A DNA stretch of 64,000 bases from DATJPW01 sp963752855 (GCA_963752855.1 CAVVZX010000008.1:62001-126000); one strand, 5' to 3'; positions 19,794-28,676 are shown, counted from the first letter of the stretch. A program made the numbers and translations. Notes: a model not told the origin generated them from the letters alone.

Positions 19794-20118
19794 TTCCATC
19801 GATACATTCATGATAGTAATGTCGATGGGCTTCAACAAAGAGGCCGCGGGCGCTACAAAGGCTGTCCTTCAGTTCAACTTTTCCGGCGAAGTGGAGGGGT
19901 CCTGCTACTTGACGATCGACAACGGACGGATTGAACCGCGAGAGGGGACCTCGGAAAAACCGGACCTGGTTGTTGATACGCCTTTTGATGTTTGGATGGA
20001 CATCATGACCGGCAAGGCTGACGGCCAGCAAATGTTCATGGAGCAGAAGTACAAGACCGTCGGCGATCTGTCTTTGCTGATGCGTATGAAGGACCTGTTC
20101 GGCGGGAAAGGGCGCTGA
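19777..20118 (+). CDS. SCP2 sterol-carrier domain protein
   Basis: About 113 residues with the SCP2 fold pattern: AVLQFNFSGEVEGSCYLTIDNG, then EPREGTSEKPDLVVDTPFDVWMDIMTGKADGQQ and FMEQKYKTVGDLSLLMRM. SCP2 proteins bind hydrophobic ligands. It overlaps the end of the FMN reductase in another frame, so tight coupling or a fused protein split by an indel are both possible. Together with the CrtI-like enzyme it suggests chemistry on a lipid-like substrate. Confidence 0.8.
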   Translation: MIPRPDSIDTFMIVMSMGFNKEAAGATKAVLQFNFSGEVEGSCYLTIDNGRIEPREGTSEKPDLVVDTPFDVWMDIMTGKADGQQMFMEQKYKTVGDLSLLMRMKDLFGGKGR

Positions 20119-20164
20119 GGCCAAGAAATCACTGCAGAGGAGCAGAGGGACGGAGATAAGAGTT

Positions 20165-20236
20165 CCCGGGGAGGGCGTTTTTGCAAAAACGCCCTCCCCA
20201 GGCCCCTCCCCAAAAACTCCTAAATGGCTGACGGCA
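20165..20236 (+). repeat. TTTTGCAAAA palindromic repeat, perfect 32-bp palindrome
   Basis: GGGGAGGGCGTTTTTG and CAAAAACGCCCTCCCC at 20168-20199 are exact reverse complements. The tail CAAAAACTCCTAAATGGCTG follows at 20211-20230. A GGGGCGACTGGCGAGTCGCCC module and a GCGACCGGCCTCCGTGCCGGTC module follow at 20249-20307. Confidence 0.8.
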
Positions 20237-20374
20237 ACATCAAGAGTAGGGGCGACTGGCGAGTCGCCCTCTTGGTCCAGGTAGCGACCGGCCTCCGTGC
20301 CGGTCATTCTCCGGGCGGACATCCCGCAAGGAACGCGGGACCTATACAGAATCGCCGTTCCCACCGCCAGCCTT

Positions 20375-20437
20375 TTAAGAGTGAAGCGGTTTCGGCAGCT
20401 TCTTTACCTCTTCGTAAATTCGATCAATTACAGTCAT
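20375..20437 (-). pseudogene. N-terminal remnant of a DUF2281-like protein
   Basis: The minus strand reads MTVIDRIYEEVKKLPKPLHS then stop. This matches the conserved start of small DUF2281 proteins (normally continuing REVLDFI). The coding sequence is cut exactly where dispersed repeat DNA begins. It lies 4 nt beyond the end of the DUF2442 gene, as such pairs usually do. Confidence 0.5.
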
Positions 20438-20441
20438 AACC

Positions 20442-20725
20442 TTAGCCAACTTCGGCCGTTGATTTGAGGCTGGTCCTTGATAGGAGCGGATATTTCTCCG
20501 GATGCTTGATCGAATCTAATGTTAAGTCTACGTCCAGCGCGGGCCAGTGAAGATGGTCAGAGCCTTGCCGTTGCACGTTGAGTATGGCCTAGAGGCATCC
20601 TTAAACCAAGGGAATTCGTCAAATGAAAGAAATAGCTCCTCGTCGTCGATCAGTAACCAAAGACCGTGCCGAGAAATATTGGCGCTCTCAACTCCTGAAA
20701 TGTTCTTAGGCGAGTCTAATCCCAT
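20442..20725 (-). CDS. DUF2442-family protein, one frameshift
   Basis: SANISRHGLWLLIDDEELFLSFDEFPWFKDA is the conserved DUF2442 core. After a frame change near 20545 the rest reads HWPALDVDLTLDSIKHPEKYPLLS to a TAA at 20442. These small proteins accompany DUF2281/DUF4160 partners in modules resembling toxin-antitoxin pairs. The start codon is 14 nt from the neighbouring recombinase remnant on the other strand. Confidence 0.65.
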
Positions 20726-20739
20726 TTAAGAGATCCTGG

Positions 20740-21177
20740 TTGATGTGTTCCACAAGCGGCATAGTCGAGAGCATCATCGCCGAACAGCCTCCGGACTTAT
20801 CAATGGAATTTATTTCCATAACGGAAAACGTGTCCACAGATGGGGCTATAGGCACCTTGTTCGTGTCCATCCTTGCCAGTTTATCCGCCTTTGAACGGCA
20901 ATTGACCAGTGAAAGGACTGCTCAGGCTCTTCAGGGCAAGATTTCTCGGGGCGAGCGTGTAGGCTCAATTCCTTTCGGCTGGAGAGTAGGGAAAGACGGA
21001 ACCCACTTGATAGAAGATGCTCACGAGCAGAAGGTCCTTCAGCGCATGAAGTGGTATGACTCACGAGGCTACTCAGCCACGAAGATCGCTAAGACCTTTA
21101 ACGAGCAGGGCGTGCCTACCAAACATAATGGAACATGGCAAGCCAAGCAGGTTTTGGGAATTTTACGGCGGGCATAA
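20740..21177 (+). pseudogene. Serine recombinase (resolvase), 5'-truncated
   Basis: The 145 residues contain the second half of the resolvase catalytic domain (FISITENVSTDGAIGTLFVSILASLSAFERQLTSERT) and the E-helix. A recombinase/HTH region follows (YSATKIAKTFNEQGVPTKHNGTW). The N-terminal part with the nucleophilic Ser is absent, replaced by the convergent DUF2442 gene. This looks like a scar of a mobile element. Confidence 0.7.
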
Positions 21178-21276
21178 TCCATTACCCAATGAACGTTGGG
21201 TAATAAACCAACAACCGAGGGCGGTTCATCCATCACGGATAACCGTCCTTTTCGTTCCACAAAAGGAGACAGACCA

Positions 21277-21435
21277 ATGAGACACAGGCATTACAGGACG
21301 TGGAGACCGCACAGGAAGCATCATAGGGGCTACAGAGAGCGTGGAGGCTACAAGGATATAGCCGTCGGTGCTTTGCAGGTTGTCGGCGTGCTGGCGACTG
21401 CCCTCGTGGCGTTGCTGTTCAAACGAAAGCCTTAA
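21277..21435 (+). CDS. Small cationic membrane protein
   Basis: AAAGGAGA (21261-21268) precedes the ATG at 21277. The product has 52 residues: a strongly basic His/Arg-rich N-terminal half (MRHRHYRTWRPHRKHHRGYRE would be its first part) and one C-terminal TM helix (AVGALQVVGVLATALVALLF) ending in basic residues. No family recognised. The strong ribosome binding site supports it as real. Confidence 0.5.
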   Translation: MRHRHYRTWRPHRKHHRGYRERGGYKDIAVGALQVVGVLATALVALLFKRKP

Positions 21436-21529
21436 TGGGCTGAGTACACAAGGGAGCCTCAAATCTAAGGCTTCTTTGTTCAGTCATGGCAGTTTTGGCA
21501 GTTTGATTTTGTCTGTTCCATCAGCGCAT

Positions 21530-21823
21530 CTAGGGCTTTATCGCTCTCTGCCTTTGGCGCTGGATCTCTTCTTCCATACCAGGTATGCCTGGCGGGAGTG
21601 GATATTTGTGATTACATTTAGTGCTGCAGTCAAGTCGTTTGGCTCTTACCTCTTCTATGGCTTTGTCGTTATGTGGGTCACCGTCGTAAACATACACTCT
21701 TTCGCACTGATTACGGCACCCAATCGCAGCCTTAAGGATCTCGAAGACCTCGGGATGTCTCTCAAAATAGTCCAACGTATCCATCCCAAAACTATATGAT
21801 ACACCTGACAGCCCGATAATCAA
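21530..21823 (-). CDS. Hypothetical Cys-containing protein
   Basis: A 97-codon ORF reads naturally, with LDYFERHPEVFEILKAAIG, CRNQCERVYVYDGDPHNDKAIEEV and CSTKCNHKYPLPPGIPGMEEE. Two CxxxC pairs could bind metal or form disulfides. The start is uncertain: TTG at 21823, or the ATG giving MDTLDYF. No family recognised. The opposite strand is also open but less protein-like. Confidence 0.4.
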   Translation of the reverse strand: MIIGLSGVSYSFGMDTLDYFERHPEVFEILKAAIGCRNQCERVYVYDGDPHNDKAIEEVRAKRLDCSTKCNHKYPLPPGIPGMEEEIQRQRQRAIKP

Positions 21824-21924
21824 AGAAAGTATCAGTCCGAATGCTGCGGCTCGCTTAGCTTACCGCAGCCCATCTTAAGGAATTTCACAACTGAAAAAAT
21901 CAGCTCATTCAGGAAAGGAGGCGC

Positions 21925-22276
21925 TTATCTACTCAGACCCGATCCGCCCGAGCATCCTCCCACCGCATCATTACCGCTTCCACACTTGCCACCGGCGCTG
22001 TATCCTGTATGACAAACGTCCCAATCGGCGCCGGAACCGTTGCTGACGTTATTCAGCTCATCCCCCTGGTGTTGATGAGAATGCTGGCTTCGGGCCCATT
22101 TTGCACTCGGCGGTCCTGGGTCCAGCGTCACCTCCCGCCAGGCAGATACCTTCATCGTGTCCGCTCATGCATATGCTCTTTTGACCAGCCCCTCCGCTGA
22201 CGCCTTCCAGTTCGTCATCTACCCCGTGAGATTCGGGTTTTTCGTAGTCGCCCTTTTTCTTTTCTTCGTCTGACAT
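21925..22276 (-). CDS. Candidate double-glycine-leader precursor peptide, Cys/Gly-rich core, one frameshift
   Basis: CAGGAGGACA (22281-22290) gives a strong ribosome binding site 4 nt before the ATG. Residues 1-29 are acidic and Lys-rich and end DDELEGVSGG, the pattern of leaders cut after Gly-Gly by C39-type peptidases. The core is Gly/Ser/Cys/His-rich (AGQKSICMSGHDEGICLAGG). A one-base frame change near 22100 joins it to SQHSHQHQGDELNNVSNGSG and ends VGGCSGGSGLSR, with six Cys in all. DELEGVSGGAG and DELNNVSNGSG look like an internal repeat. No maturation or export gene is adjacent. Confidence 0.5.
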
Positions 22277-22307
22277 AATTTGTCCTCCTGCAAGTGATGT
22301 TATTTAG

Positions 22308-22337
22308 CCGGAATTATGCGGCGGTCTTTGCATTTTG
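22308..22337 (+). repeat. Dispersed CCGGAATTATGCGGCGGTCTT repeat
   Basis: A 30-bp module, CCGGAATTATGCGGCGGTCT followed by TTGCATTTTG. Near-identical copies lie at 38187-38218 (reverse), 54072-54104 (reverse) and 63427-63457, with a partial one near 12980. Every copy is intergenic or at a gene end. Confidence 0.7.
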
Positions 22338-22526
22338 ACCGTTTTGGCACCCTTGAGGGGCAGAGAAGTCGCCCTGCTGACCCCAAAAGGTCTCAGTGAG
22401 ATGTCCCACGCGACCGGACGCAGGTCAAAACCGTCGTCACGGTTGCTGAAAAAGCTCCTTTTTTCCTGTTTCTGAGCGTACCTCACCCTCCGTCACTCCG
22501 TCAACCGTTTTTTCCGACCGCACTCG
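22338..22526. other. Left flank of the IS1380-type element
   Basis: Non-coding sequence between the repeat and the transposase stop. It should contain the left end of the insertion sequence, but no convincing terminal inverted repeat could be matched with the right flank (23836-23900). Confidence 0.3.
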
Positions 22527-23835
22527 TCACCCGAACACAGCGCGGTAATGTCGGGCCAAGGGGAAGGCTGACGCCACATGAACTTGCCACCTCCGACCGT
22601 GATACGCGACTTTCGCTCCGACCTTGATCAGACGCTTGATGAGCCATTCCATTGACCGTTTGACCTCTTCGCCCATGAGGTAGAATTGCCGGAGCATGTG
22701 CAGGAGATTGTAGGCCAAGACTCCCATGAGCAACCGGGCCTGGTTGGCGGCGAAGCGATGGCAACTCGTCTTGTCCCAGCGCAGCGTGTTCTTCCCCTCT
22801 TTGATCCGATTCTCAACGTCGCCGCGCCCGTTGTACACCTTGACCACCTTCCCGGCAGGGAGCTTGGAATTGGTCACAATGAACCCGATCCTCGGGAAGA
22901 GTTCCCCGTCGTGCCACTCGATCTTGGCAACCACTCTGCGCTCTCTGTCCCAGGTCTGTGCCTGGTACCGGAGATCAACCAGCCTGATCTGAATCCCGCT
23001 CTTGGGAGGCCGCCCCACGGGACGGGTCAGGTACGGGTCGATGAGTCTGTTCAGCACCGCATTGGCCGGAAGCCTGATGAAGTACGTGACCCGTTCACCC
23101 TCGCAATACTCGTACACCTCAGGGTTGAGCAAATGCCGCATCACCCCGAAGCCAGAACAGGATGAATCGGGACCGATACCGCTTCACAATCGGATCGAGG
23201 AAGTCCAGAACACCATCGGCTGAATGAACGTTGCCGGGCCTGAGCTTCGCCCTCAGGCAGTCCCCGTCGCTGGTGAAAGCGAAGAGCGGATGAAAGCAGT
23301 TCTTCCCGAAATGACCGTTGAACGCCACGTTCTCTTGCTTGCCGTGCGCCGGGTCTTCCGTTGAATCAACGTCCACGATCAGACGCTGCTTCTTCTTTCT
23401 CCTCATGAGCGCGTCATTGGACCTCGTAAGCGCATTTTCGAGCGCCTTCAATCCGGCTTCGGTCCCTAAGACCTCATTCTCAAGCCTCGATAGCCGCGAC
23501 TGACCGGCTCCGGCTTCGTCGCCCTTTCCAATGGCGAGCCGAAGAGCGGGATCAATCCGCAGAAAATCCGCATCATTGCAGTCCTCATACCCGGCCGCTA
23601 TCTGATACACCCTCTGGCGGACCATTTGAAGCTGAGTGTGTTTGCTGTGAACCCAGGACCTGGTATCCTCCAGTTCACTCCCGATTGGACCCAAGATCCC
23701 GAAACGCTCGTCTATCTCTCGCAGCAACAGGAAACCCGTGTCCGAGGTAATCTTGGCTCCCTGAAAATCGATCATGATTGAACGATCGAATTCAGGTCGA
23801 ATTGTCTCTCTTTGCTCTTCACCACTCCCGACCAT
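22527..23835 (-). mobile_element. IS1380-family transposase, one frameshift
   Basis: The minus strand carries a DDE transposase in two frames that join near 23130. The first part has FDRSIMIDFQGAKITSDTGFLLLREIDERFG and IVDVDSTEDPAHGKQENVAFNGH. The second has YFIRLPANAVLN, VYNGRGDVENRIKEGK and FAANQARLLMGVLAYNLLHMLRQ. The aspartates and YxxRG-x-x-E-x-RIKEGK signature are characteristic of IS1380. About 435 residues in total is full length. The frameshift means the copy is probably immobile unless it is a sequence error. Confidence 0.9.
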
Positions 23836-23908
23836 CTGATTACCCTCAATAGCGGTCTATTTCCTTCACCATATCAGAGGTTGACCGAAAGAACATACTT
23901 TTCTTTGT

Positions 23909-24139
23909 TTACCCGCCGAATAATCCGGGATCAAAATCCTTGTCCAGTTCCAGTGTGTAGGACAATATCGTTTTCAGATCAATCTTGTTGGAAGCCTCCA
24001 GAATCTCGAGACCTGCTATCTTATCTTCGGAAGTCGTATCCAAGCTGACGCCTTCCGCAATCTCTATGACCCCTTCCGGAGATTCGTCTCCCAATTTCAA
24101 GTATAGGGCATCCACTTCATTGTCGTAGTAGACTTTCAC
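23909..24139 (-). CDS. DUF2283 protein
   Basis: Starting at GTG 24139 the 76 residues read VKVYYDNEVDALYLKLGDE, IEIAEGVSLDTTSEDKIAGLEIL and ends DFDPGLFGG. The Y-x-E-x-D-x-L-Y-L-x-L and G-x-EIL patterns define DUF2283, a small all-beta family often next to toxin-antitoxin genes. Annotated starts further upstream would read through the HicB gene end and are unlikely. Confidence 0.75.
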   Translation of the reverse strand: MKVYYDNEVDALYLKLGDESPEGVIEIAEGVSLDTTSEDKIAGLEILEASNKIDLKTILSYTLELDKDFDPGLFGG

Positions 24140-24212
24140 AGTTCGCTCTCTTCTTTCAAAGGGTAATTGGCTTTCGCCGCAACTGTTTCCTTCTTCCCTC
24201 ATGCCGGCCGTT

Positions 24213-24429
24213 CTAAGCATATAACAGTCTGCCGCGGGGTTCCGGAATGGAACGAGCGAGTTTGCGCCGTTTCGATCCATTCTTGGATTACTACTTCAGC
24301 ATTAGCTATTGCTTCTTGATAAGTCGCTCCATCCGCCGCACAGCCGGGAAGTTCAGGAACCTCTGCTATGAAGGCCTGATCACCATCGCTCCAGTAGATG
24401 ATAATCTCGTAACGAAATTTATCTGCCAT
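24213..24429 (-). CDS. hicB: HicB-like antitoxin, C-terminal frameshift
   Basis: The ATG at 24429 gives FRYEIIIYWSDGDQAFIAEVPELPGCAADG and EAIANAEVVIQEWIETA, the HicB partial RNase H fold. A frame change near 24258 restores the expected end KLARSIPEPRGRLLYA with stop at 24213. No HicA toxin is seen beside it. The DUF2283 gene follows 73 nt later on the same strand. Confidence 0.75.
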
Positions 24430-24440
24430 TTCGTCGCTTC

Positions 24441-24806
24441 CTATGCAACAGAATAACGAACTCCTAGTGTAGACGCAGCTTCTGCCAGTCGGTTGTCTGC
24501 TGTCCACAGAACTACGTCCGAAAGTAAAGCGGATGCCAGCAGGTGAACATCTATATATCCTAAACCCTTTCCCATCAAATCGTTGTTTTCGATGAACGCC
24601 AATACTTCTTCGTGCTGTGCGGTTTCCGCAGAGGGAAGCGCCTGCAACAACGATAAAATCTCTGCTCTGTTCTTCAGATTTCCACACGCCAGCTCGCCAA
24701 TCACAAAAGGATGACAGCACACCAAGCCTTCGTTGAGCAGCCCGGACAGACGATCGTCACGTTCACGTAGATGTTTTATCCAAACTGAAGTATCGACCAG
24801 GACCAT
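24441..24806 (-). CDS. vapC: VapC PIN-domain toxin
   Basis: The start at 24806 (MVLVDTSVWIKHLRERD) lies 1 nt after the antitoxin stop. PIN acidic residues are present in VDTSVW, VIGELACGN, YIDVHLLASALL and WTADNRLAEAA. It encodes 121 residues, normal for VapC, and is an Mg-dependent ribonuclease in the family. Intact. Confidence 0.9.
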   Translation of the reverse strand: MVLVDTSVWIKHLRERDDRLSGLLNEGLVCCHPFVIGELACGNLKNRAEILSLLQALPSAETAQHEEVLAFIENNDLMGKGLGYIDVHLLASALLSDVVLWTADNRLAEAASTLGVRYSVA

Positions 24807-24807
24807 T

Positions 24808-25006
24808 TCAGGCTTCCTCTGCTCTTCGTCGGCTGGGCGCATTTAGGTGCTTCTCGGTCCCTCCGAGTTTGGCGAGTCTTTCGACCACTTTCGCTGGCGC
24901 TCGATGCCTTCAGGTCCATCCTGACCAATGAAGTCTTTTCCTTGACCCCGGTCAGCATTGAAGCTTTCTCGATCAAATCATCTTCAATAATTAGGGTAGT
25001 CCTCAT
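24808..25006 (-). CDS. vapB: VapB-type antitoxin, one frameshift
   Basis: MRTTLIIEDDLIEKASMLTGVKEKTSLV is the ribbon-helix-helix N terminus of VapB antitoxins with PIN partners. After a frame change near 24920 the sequence reads AKVVERLAKLGGTEKHLNAP and ends EEA at a TGA (24808-24810). The AT-rich DNA just upstream (25010-25075, with repeated ATGCATCATGATGCATC) probably holds the promoter and operator. Confidence 0.8.
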
Positions 25007-25023
25007 AACATGCTCTCCCGATT

Positions 25024-25066
25024 ATGTGTCTAAATCATATGCATCATGATGCATCATATATATGCG
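25024..25066. promoter_or_regulatory. Palindromic operator-like region before vapBC
   Basis: The sequence ATGCATCATGATGCAT (25039-25054) is an exact 16-bp palindrome within an AT-rich stretch immediately upstream of the antitoxin gene. Such palindromes are the usual binding sites of VapB ribbon-helix-helix proteins, so autoregulation is likely. Confidence 0.55.
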
Positions 25067-25164
25067 TTAGTCAAGTGAAGCATTACGAATTGGTAGGGCC
25101 GGCGGCCTTCCGGAATTCCGCTAGGAATGCGGCGCCGGATTTACTAAACACAGCGCTTCACTGG

Positions 25165-25576
25165 TCAGTCCTCGCCTGCCCCCGTTAATCTAATATTCTG
25201 CAACCGATAGAACAGATAGGGCGCAACGGTTACCCAAGCCAGGACCACTACCCACACTTGCCCAGCGAACAGATTGTAGGTCGTGAAGCAGTTGGTTCCG
25301 AGAAAGACCTCTGACGTAAAAACCAAAGAGAAACTCAAACGCGACAGTCATGACGAGCCAGATCAGTCCGACTGCAACTGCCGTGGCCGCTGACTCAGGT
25401 CTCCAGTTGCGGATGATTACCCAAATGATATACTCCCAGCAATACGATCCCGGTGGCGCTGGAAACTTGATGGGCCCTCAACTCGCCAAATAATTCATTA
25501 ACCATAATTCCCGAACCGCCCCATTGAGGATCGCTATGAAGAGCATCGGTATCCAGGCCAAAATGTATTTCCACAT
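25165..25576 (-). CDS. Small integral membrane protein, frameshifted
   Basis: Pieces in three frames assemble to a four-helix membrane protein: MWKYILAWIPMLFIAILNG, then SSATGIVLLGVYIWVIIRNW, AVAVGLIWLVMTVAFEFLFGF and GQVWVVVLAWVTVAPYLFYRLQ, ending GAGED at a TGA (25165-25167). Frame changes lie near 25490 and around 25310-25440. No family name can be given. Confidence 0.55.
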
Positions 25577-25594
25577 TCGTAGTTCCTAATGAGT

Positions 25595-25873
25595 TCAATC
25601 CCAGACAGCACGCCTGATCATCTGTAGACTGTCTCGCCGATGACCAACTGCGAGAACAAGAATAATCAGGGATTTATCGCGAATCTCATAAATGACCCTG
25701 TAGTCGCCTACACGAATCCGCCAGCCTTCTCGTCCGCTGAGTTTCTTAGCTCCGACCGGTCTTGGATCGTGGGCGAGGCCTTGTATCTTGGCGATGATTC
25801 TATCTTGGTACGGTTGTGATATACGGGCAAGTTGTCTTTGAGCTCGCCTTTCGATGAACAGCTCGTAGTTCAC
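25595..25873 (-). CDS. RelE/ParE-family toxin
   Basis: The 92 residues YELFIERRAQRQLARI, AKKLSGREGWRIRVGDYRVIYEI and VLAVGHRRD form the canonical RelE-type mRNA interferase fold, with the conserved R-x-R-x-G-x-YR-x-IY signature. The GTG start overlaps the antitoxin stop (GTGA). Intact. Confidence 0.9.
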   Translation of the reverse strand: MNYELFIERRAQRQLARISQPYQDRIIAKIQGLAHDPRPVGAKKLSGREGWRIRVGDYRVIYEIRDKSLIILVLAVGHRRDSLQMIRRAVWD

Positions 25874-26076
25874 TCCGCGATTTCCTCACGGATCTCCGAA
25901 ACCGCCTGCTGGAAGGGGATTGGTTCAGAAGGTCGGCTTTTCGCTTCATCATAGGCACGGATATCATTAAGCTCTTCGAGCAATTCTAGGATCTGTTTCC
26001 ATTCTGAAATAGGCACGACGACGGCGCTCCGATTGCCTTCGTCATCCACCAGATATTGCTCGTGAAACTGAATCAT
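25870..26076 (-). CDS. Antitoxin of the RelE-type pair
   Basis: Sixty-eight residues with YLVDDEGNRSAVVVPISEWKQILELLEEL, the Phd/YefM-like pattern in which a short strand and VxxPxxxW are followed by an acidic helix. Four-nucleotide overlap with the toxin gene. A clean toxin-antitoxin operon. Confidence 0.85.
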   Translation of the reverse strand: MIQFHEQYLVDDEGNRSAVVVPISEWKQILELLEELNDIRAYDEAKSRPSEPIPFQQAVSEIREEIAE

Positions 26077-26314
26077 GGCACGACCTCGTCAGTATTTACG
26101 ATCTCTCCGCGGAAAATATAGCGCAAGTTCCCCCCCTTGGGCAACCCTTCCCACCTCAGCAGAGGCAATCGTTGAACTTATCCGCATCATTGGTGGTTGA
26201 GGATGTCTCACTATTTTGCTTCGGGCAATATCTGCTATATTGTGGCGTAACCCTTTTCGCGTTCTCTGGAATTTCCTAGTGGGCGCTGACGTTTTAACTC
26301 TGCAGGAGGCTCGA

Positions 26315-27440
26315 ATGGCCTTGGAAGAAATCAAGATTCTCCGACCCGGAGACAAATACGGCAACAACGCCATTGTGAAGATGTCTTTCGCCGGCGGCCG
26401 GGAAATACTGGGTCTTGCCACGAAAAATCTATATTCGGGTGATTGGGACTTCGGTCCCACCTGGAATTATGTGATATTGGCGGATAAACCTTTCCTGGTG
26501 GATACCGGCAGGAGAGGCATGGGCCAGGATCTCATGCAAATGATGGAATACGCAGGGATCAAACCCACCGATCTGGATTTCGTGGTCCTGAGCCACGGAC
26601 ACGAAGATCATGACGGTGGCCTGTTCGCTTTGAATCAGGCCACGGGCCTGAAAATTATAGCTCATGAGACTTATGGGCCGCTCACAGCTTTTTCGCGCGA
26701 ACAAGCGCCGTCAGAACGAGTGCGGAACTTCCCGGCCTCCTGCTGGCACTGCCCCATGCCTGAAAGCTTTTCCGAACAGCATTGCCGGGACGTACCATAA
26801 CGAACGCCACGGGCTCGATGTGACATCCATTAGCGGAGACGATCACGATCTCGCCCCGGGAGTCTCTGTTCTCCACGTTCCGGGACATTCGCCGGATTCT
26901 ATAGTTGTTCAGCTTGAAGACGAAGTGATGCTGACGGGGGACACGGTCCTTCCCGAAATCACGCCTCACCCTTCGAGGGAGCAGTTCTTCGAGAACACAC
27001 AATGCATGTTGCCCGCCCACTATGCCGATGCGAACCAGCTTTACGGTTTGCGTGTATATATAAGATCGGTAAAACGTCTGCGTGCGATAGCGGACAGATT
27101 TCGGAATCTGACGGCTTTGCCCGGCCACAGATTTACTTCCAATGGTAAGCTCAATCTAATGGACCTTGCCCGGCGCTGCGACGAGTTGATTGAGCACCAC
27201 GTTGAGCGCTGTTCTGGTATCCTGGAACTCATTGCGTCAAGTCCTAAGACGCCTGAAGAGATCGCCCTCGAGTATTTCGAGCCTGACTTGCTCAGAGGCT
27301 TGGGCATGCATCTCGCCATAAATGAGCTGCTCAGCCATTGTGAGCTGTTGGAGCTTAGCGGCGATGTTGTATGGACTGACGGGAAGGTCGTTTCCACCGG
27401 CAATCGAGGATTTGAACGGCTTATTGAAGATATTCCGTAA
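26315..27440 (+). CDS. MBL-fold metallo-hydrolase with C-terminal winged-helix-like region, one frameshift
   Basis: The start is the ATG at 26315 after AGGAGG (26304-26309). The metal motif is SHGHEDHDGG at about residues 92-101, and further ligands are in VPGHSPDSIVVQLE and MLTGDTVLP. The C-terminal 100 residues (HHVERCSGILELIASSPKTPEEIALEYF) are a helical dimer/winged-helix unit as in many glyoxalase-II-like enzymes. A frame change near 26755 splits it. Substrate unknown. Confidence 0.8.
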
Positions 27441-27449
27441 GCAGATAAT

Positions 27450-27530
27450 CAGGAGGAAAACTCTTTTGGGCAAAAGAGTTTTCCTCCTGAAACCTCCTTT
27501 CAGAAAACTCTTATATGGCTGCGGCGAAGA
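27450..27530 (+). repeat. TTTTGCAAAA-type palindromic repeat
   Basis: CAGGAGGAAAACTCTTTTG and CAAAAGAGTTTTCCTCCTG are exact complements with a GG loop (27450-27489). The tail AAAACTCTTATATGGCTG follows. It starts 9 nt after the hydrolase stop and may work as a transcription terminator, though no T-run follows. Confidence 0.75.
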
Positions 27531-27634
27531 TCGGCCCCGATGAAATGTTTGCCAATTTGCATGCGAGCGTGAACTGCACTGTCATGGGGGCTTGCAGTCT
27601 CGTGTACTATTAGTTTAGAGTTTTTTGGGAAGGG

Positions 27635-27674
27635 TTTGGGGGACCCTTTTTTGCAGAAAAAAGGGTCCCCCAAA
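27635..27674. repeat. Perfect 18-bp-stem hairpin before the nitronate monooxygenase gene
   Basis: TTTGGGGGACCCTTTTTT and AAAAAAGGGTCCCCCAAA are exact complements around GCAG. It belongs to the TTTTGCAAAA palindrome family by its core but lacks the usual tail. It sits 37 nt upstream of the gene start. Confidence 0.7.
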
Positions 27675-27711
27675 AAGATGTTTCAAACCCTCCCTCCCAA
27701 GGAGTTTTGCG

Positions 27712-28676
27712 ATGTTTCAGACCAGGGTCACCATCTTTTAGGCATCAAGTATCCCATTGTTGGCGGCACGATGATGTGGATTTCAACTCCGGAATTCACC
27801 GCAAGCATATCCAACGCCGGCGGTCTGGGGGTGCTCGCGTCGGCCATGTACTCGAGTTCCGCAGACTTTGCCGAAGCCGTTGACCGGCTGTTGGACCTGA
27901 CCGACAAACCTTTTGCGGTAAACCTCAACCTTTTCCCCGCGATGCGTCCCATCGACAACAACGAGTACCTGGATGTCCTTTTGAAAAAAGGGATCAAGAT
28001 TGTCGAGACATCCGGACATTCCGCTCCCCAAGAGCTTTGCGCCCGCTTCAAGGAAGCAGGCATGACCTGGATACATAAGTGCGTTGGGCTACGCTATGCC
28101 CTGAAAGTCCAGGAAATGGGCGCAGACATCGTGACGGTTGTTGGATACGAGAACGGAGGCGCTACGGGAAAGCTCGATATAGGCAGCCTGGTTCTTATCC
28201 CAACGGTCGCGGATTCGCTCAGGATACCTCTCATCGGAGGCGGCGGGGTCTCCGATGGGCGAGGACTCCTGGCCGTATTGGCTTTAGGCGCTGAAGGGGT
28301 GATCATGGGGACTCGGTTATTGTTGACACGAGAAGCGCCGATTCATCAAAATCTCAAGGAGGCCCTTCGCCAGGCTTCGGAACTGGATACGATGCTGGTT
28401 TTGCGCTCCGTGGGGTCCACTCACCGTGTCTGGGCCAATCCCGCCGCTAAAAAGTGCTCGGAGCTGGAGACATGCAACGCCGAGTTGCCCGAACTCCTTT
28501 CGGTCGCCGGGGGAGAAAAGGCCAAGTTGATGTACAGCGAGGGTGATCTGAGCGCAGGAATCATCTCGTGCGGCCAAGGTGTCGGCATGGCGAGCGACAT
28601 TCCCACGGTGCAGGAATTGTTTGATAGAATTATTTCTCAGGCGGAACAGTTGACAGAAAAACTGGCTCGAAATTAA
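27712..28676 (+). CDS. Nitronate monooxygenase / FabK-like FMN protein
   Basis: AAGGAG (27699-27704) precedes the ATG at 27712, which begins MFQTRVTI. An indel in CTTTTAG (27726-27741) then shifts to LLGIKYPIVGGTMMWIS, the conserved start. Next come SNAGGLGVLASAM, KPFAVNLNLFP, ADIVTVVGYENGGATG, IPLIGGGGVSDGRGLLAVLALGAEGVIMGTRLL, all FMN-binding TIM-barrel motifs. About 321 residues, normal length. Family members oxidise nitronates or reduce enoyl groups. The upstream in-frame extension is repeat-derived. Confidence 0.85.

Noticed and set aside
19669..20364. 231-codon minus-strand ORF
   Set aside because: Antisense to the FMN reductase and SCP2 genes and extended through a repeat; no family pattern.
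22400..23900. Terminal inverted repeats of the IS1380-type element
   Set aside because: I could not match the two flanks convincingly by eye, so exact element borders are not given.
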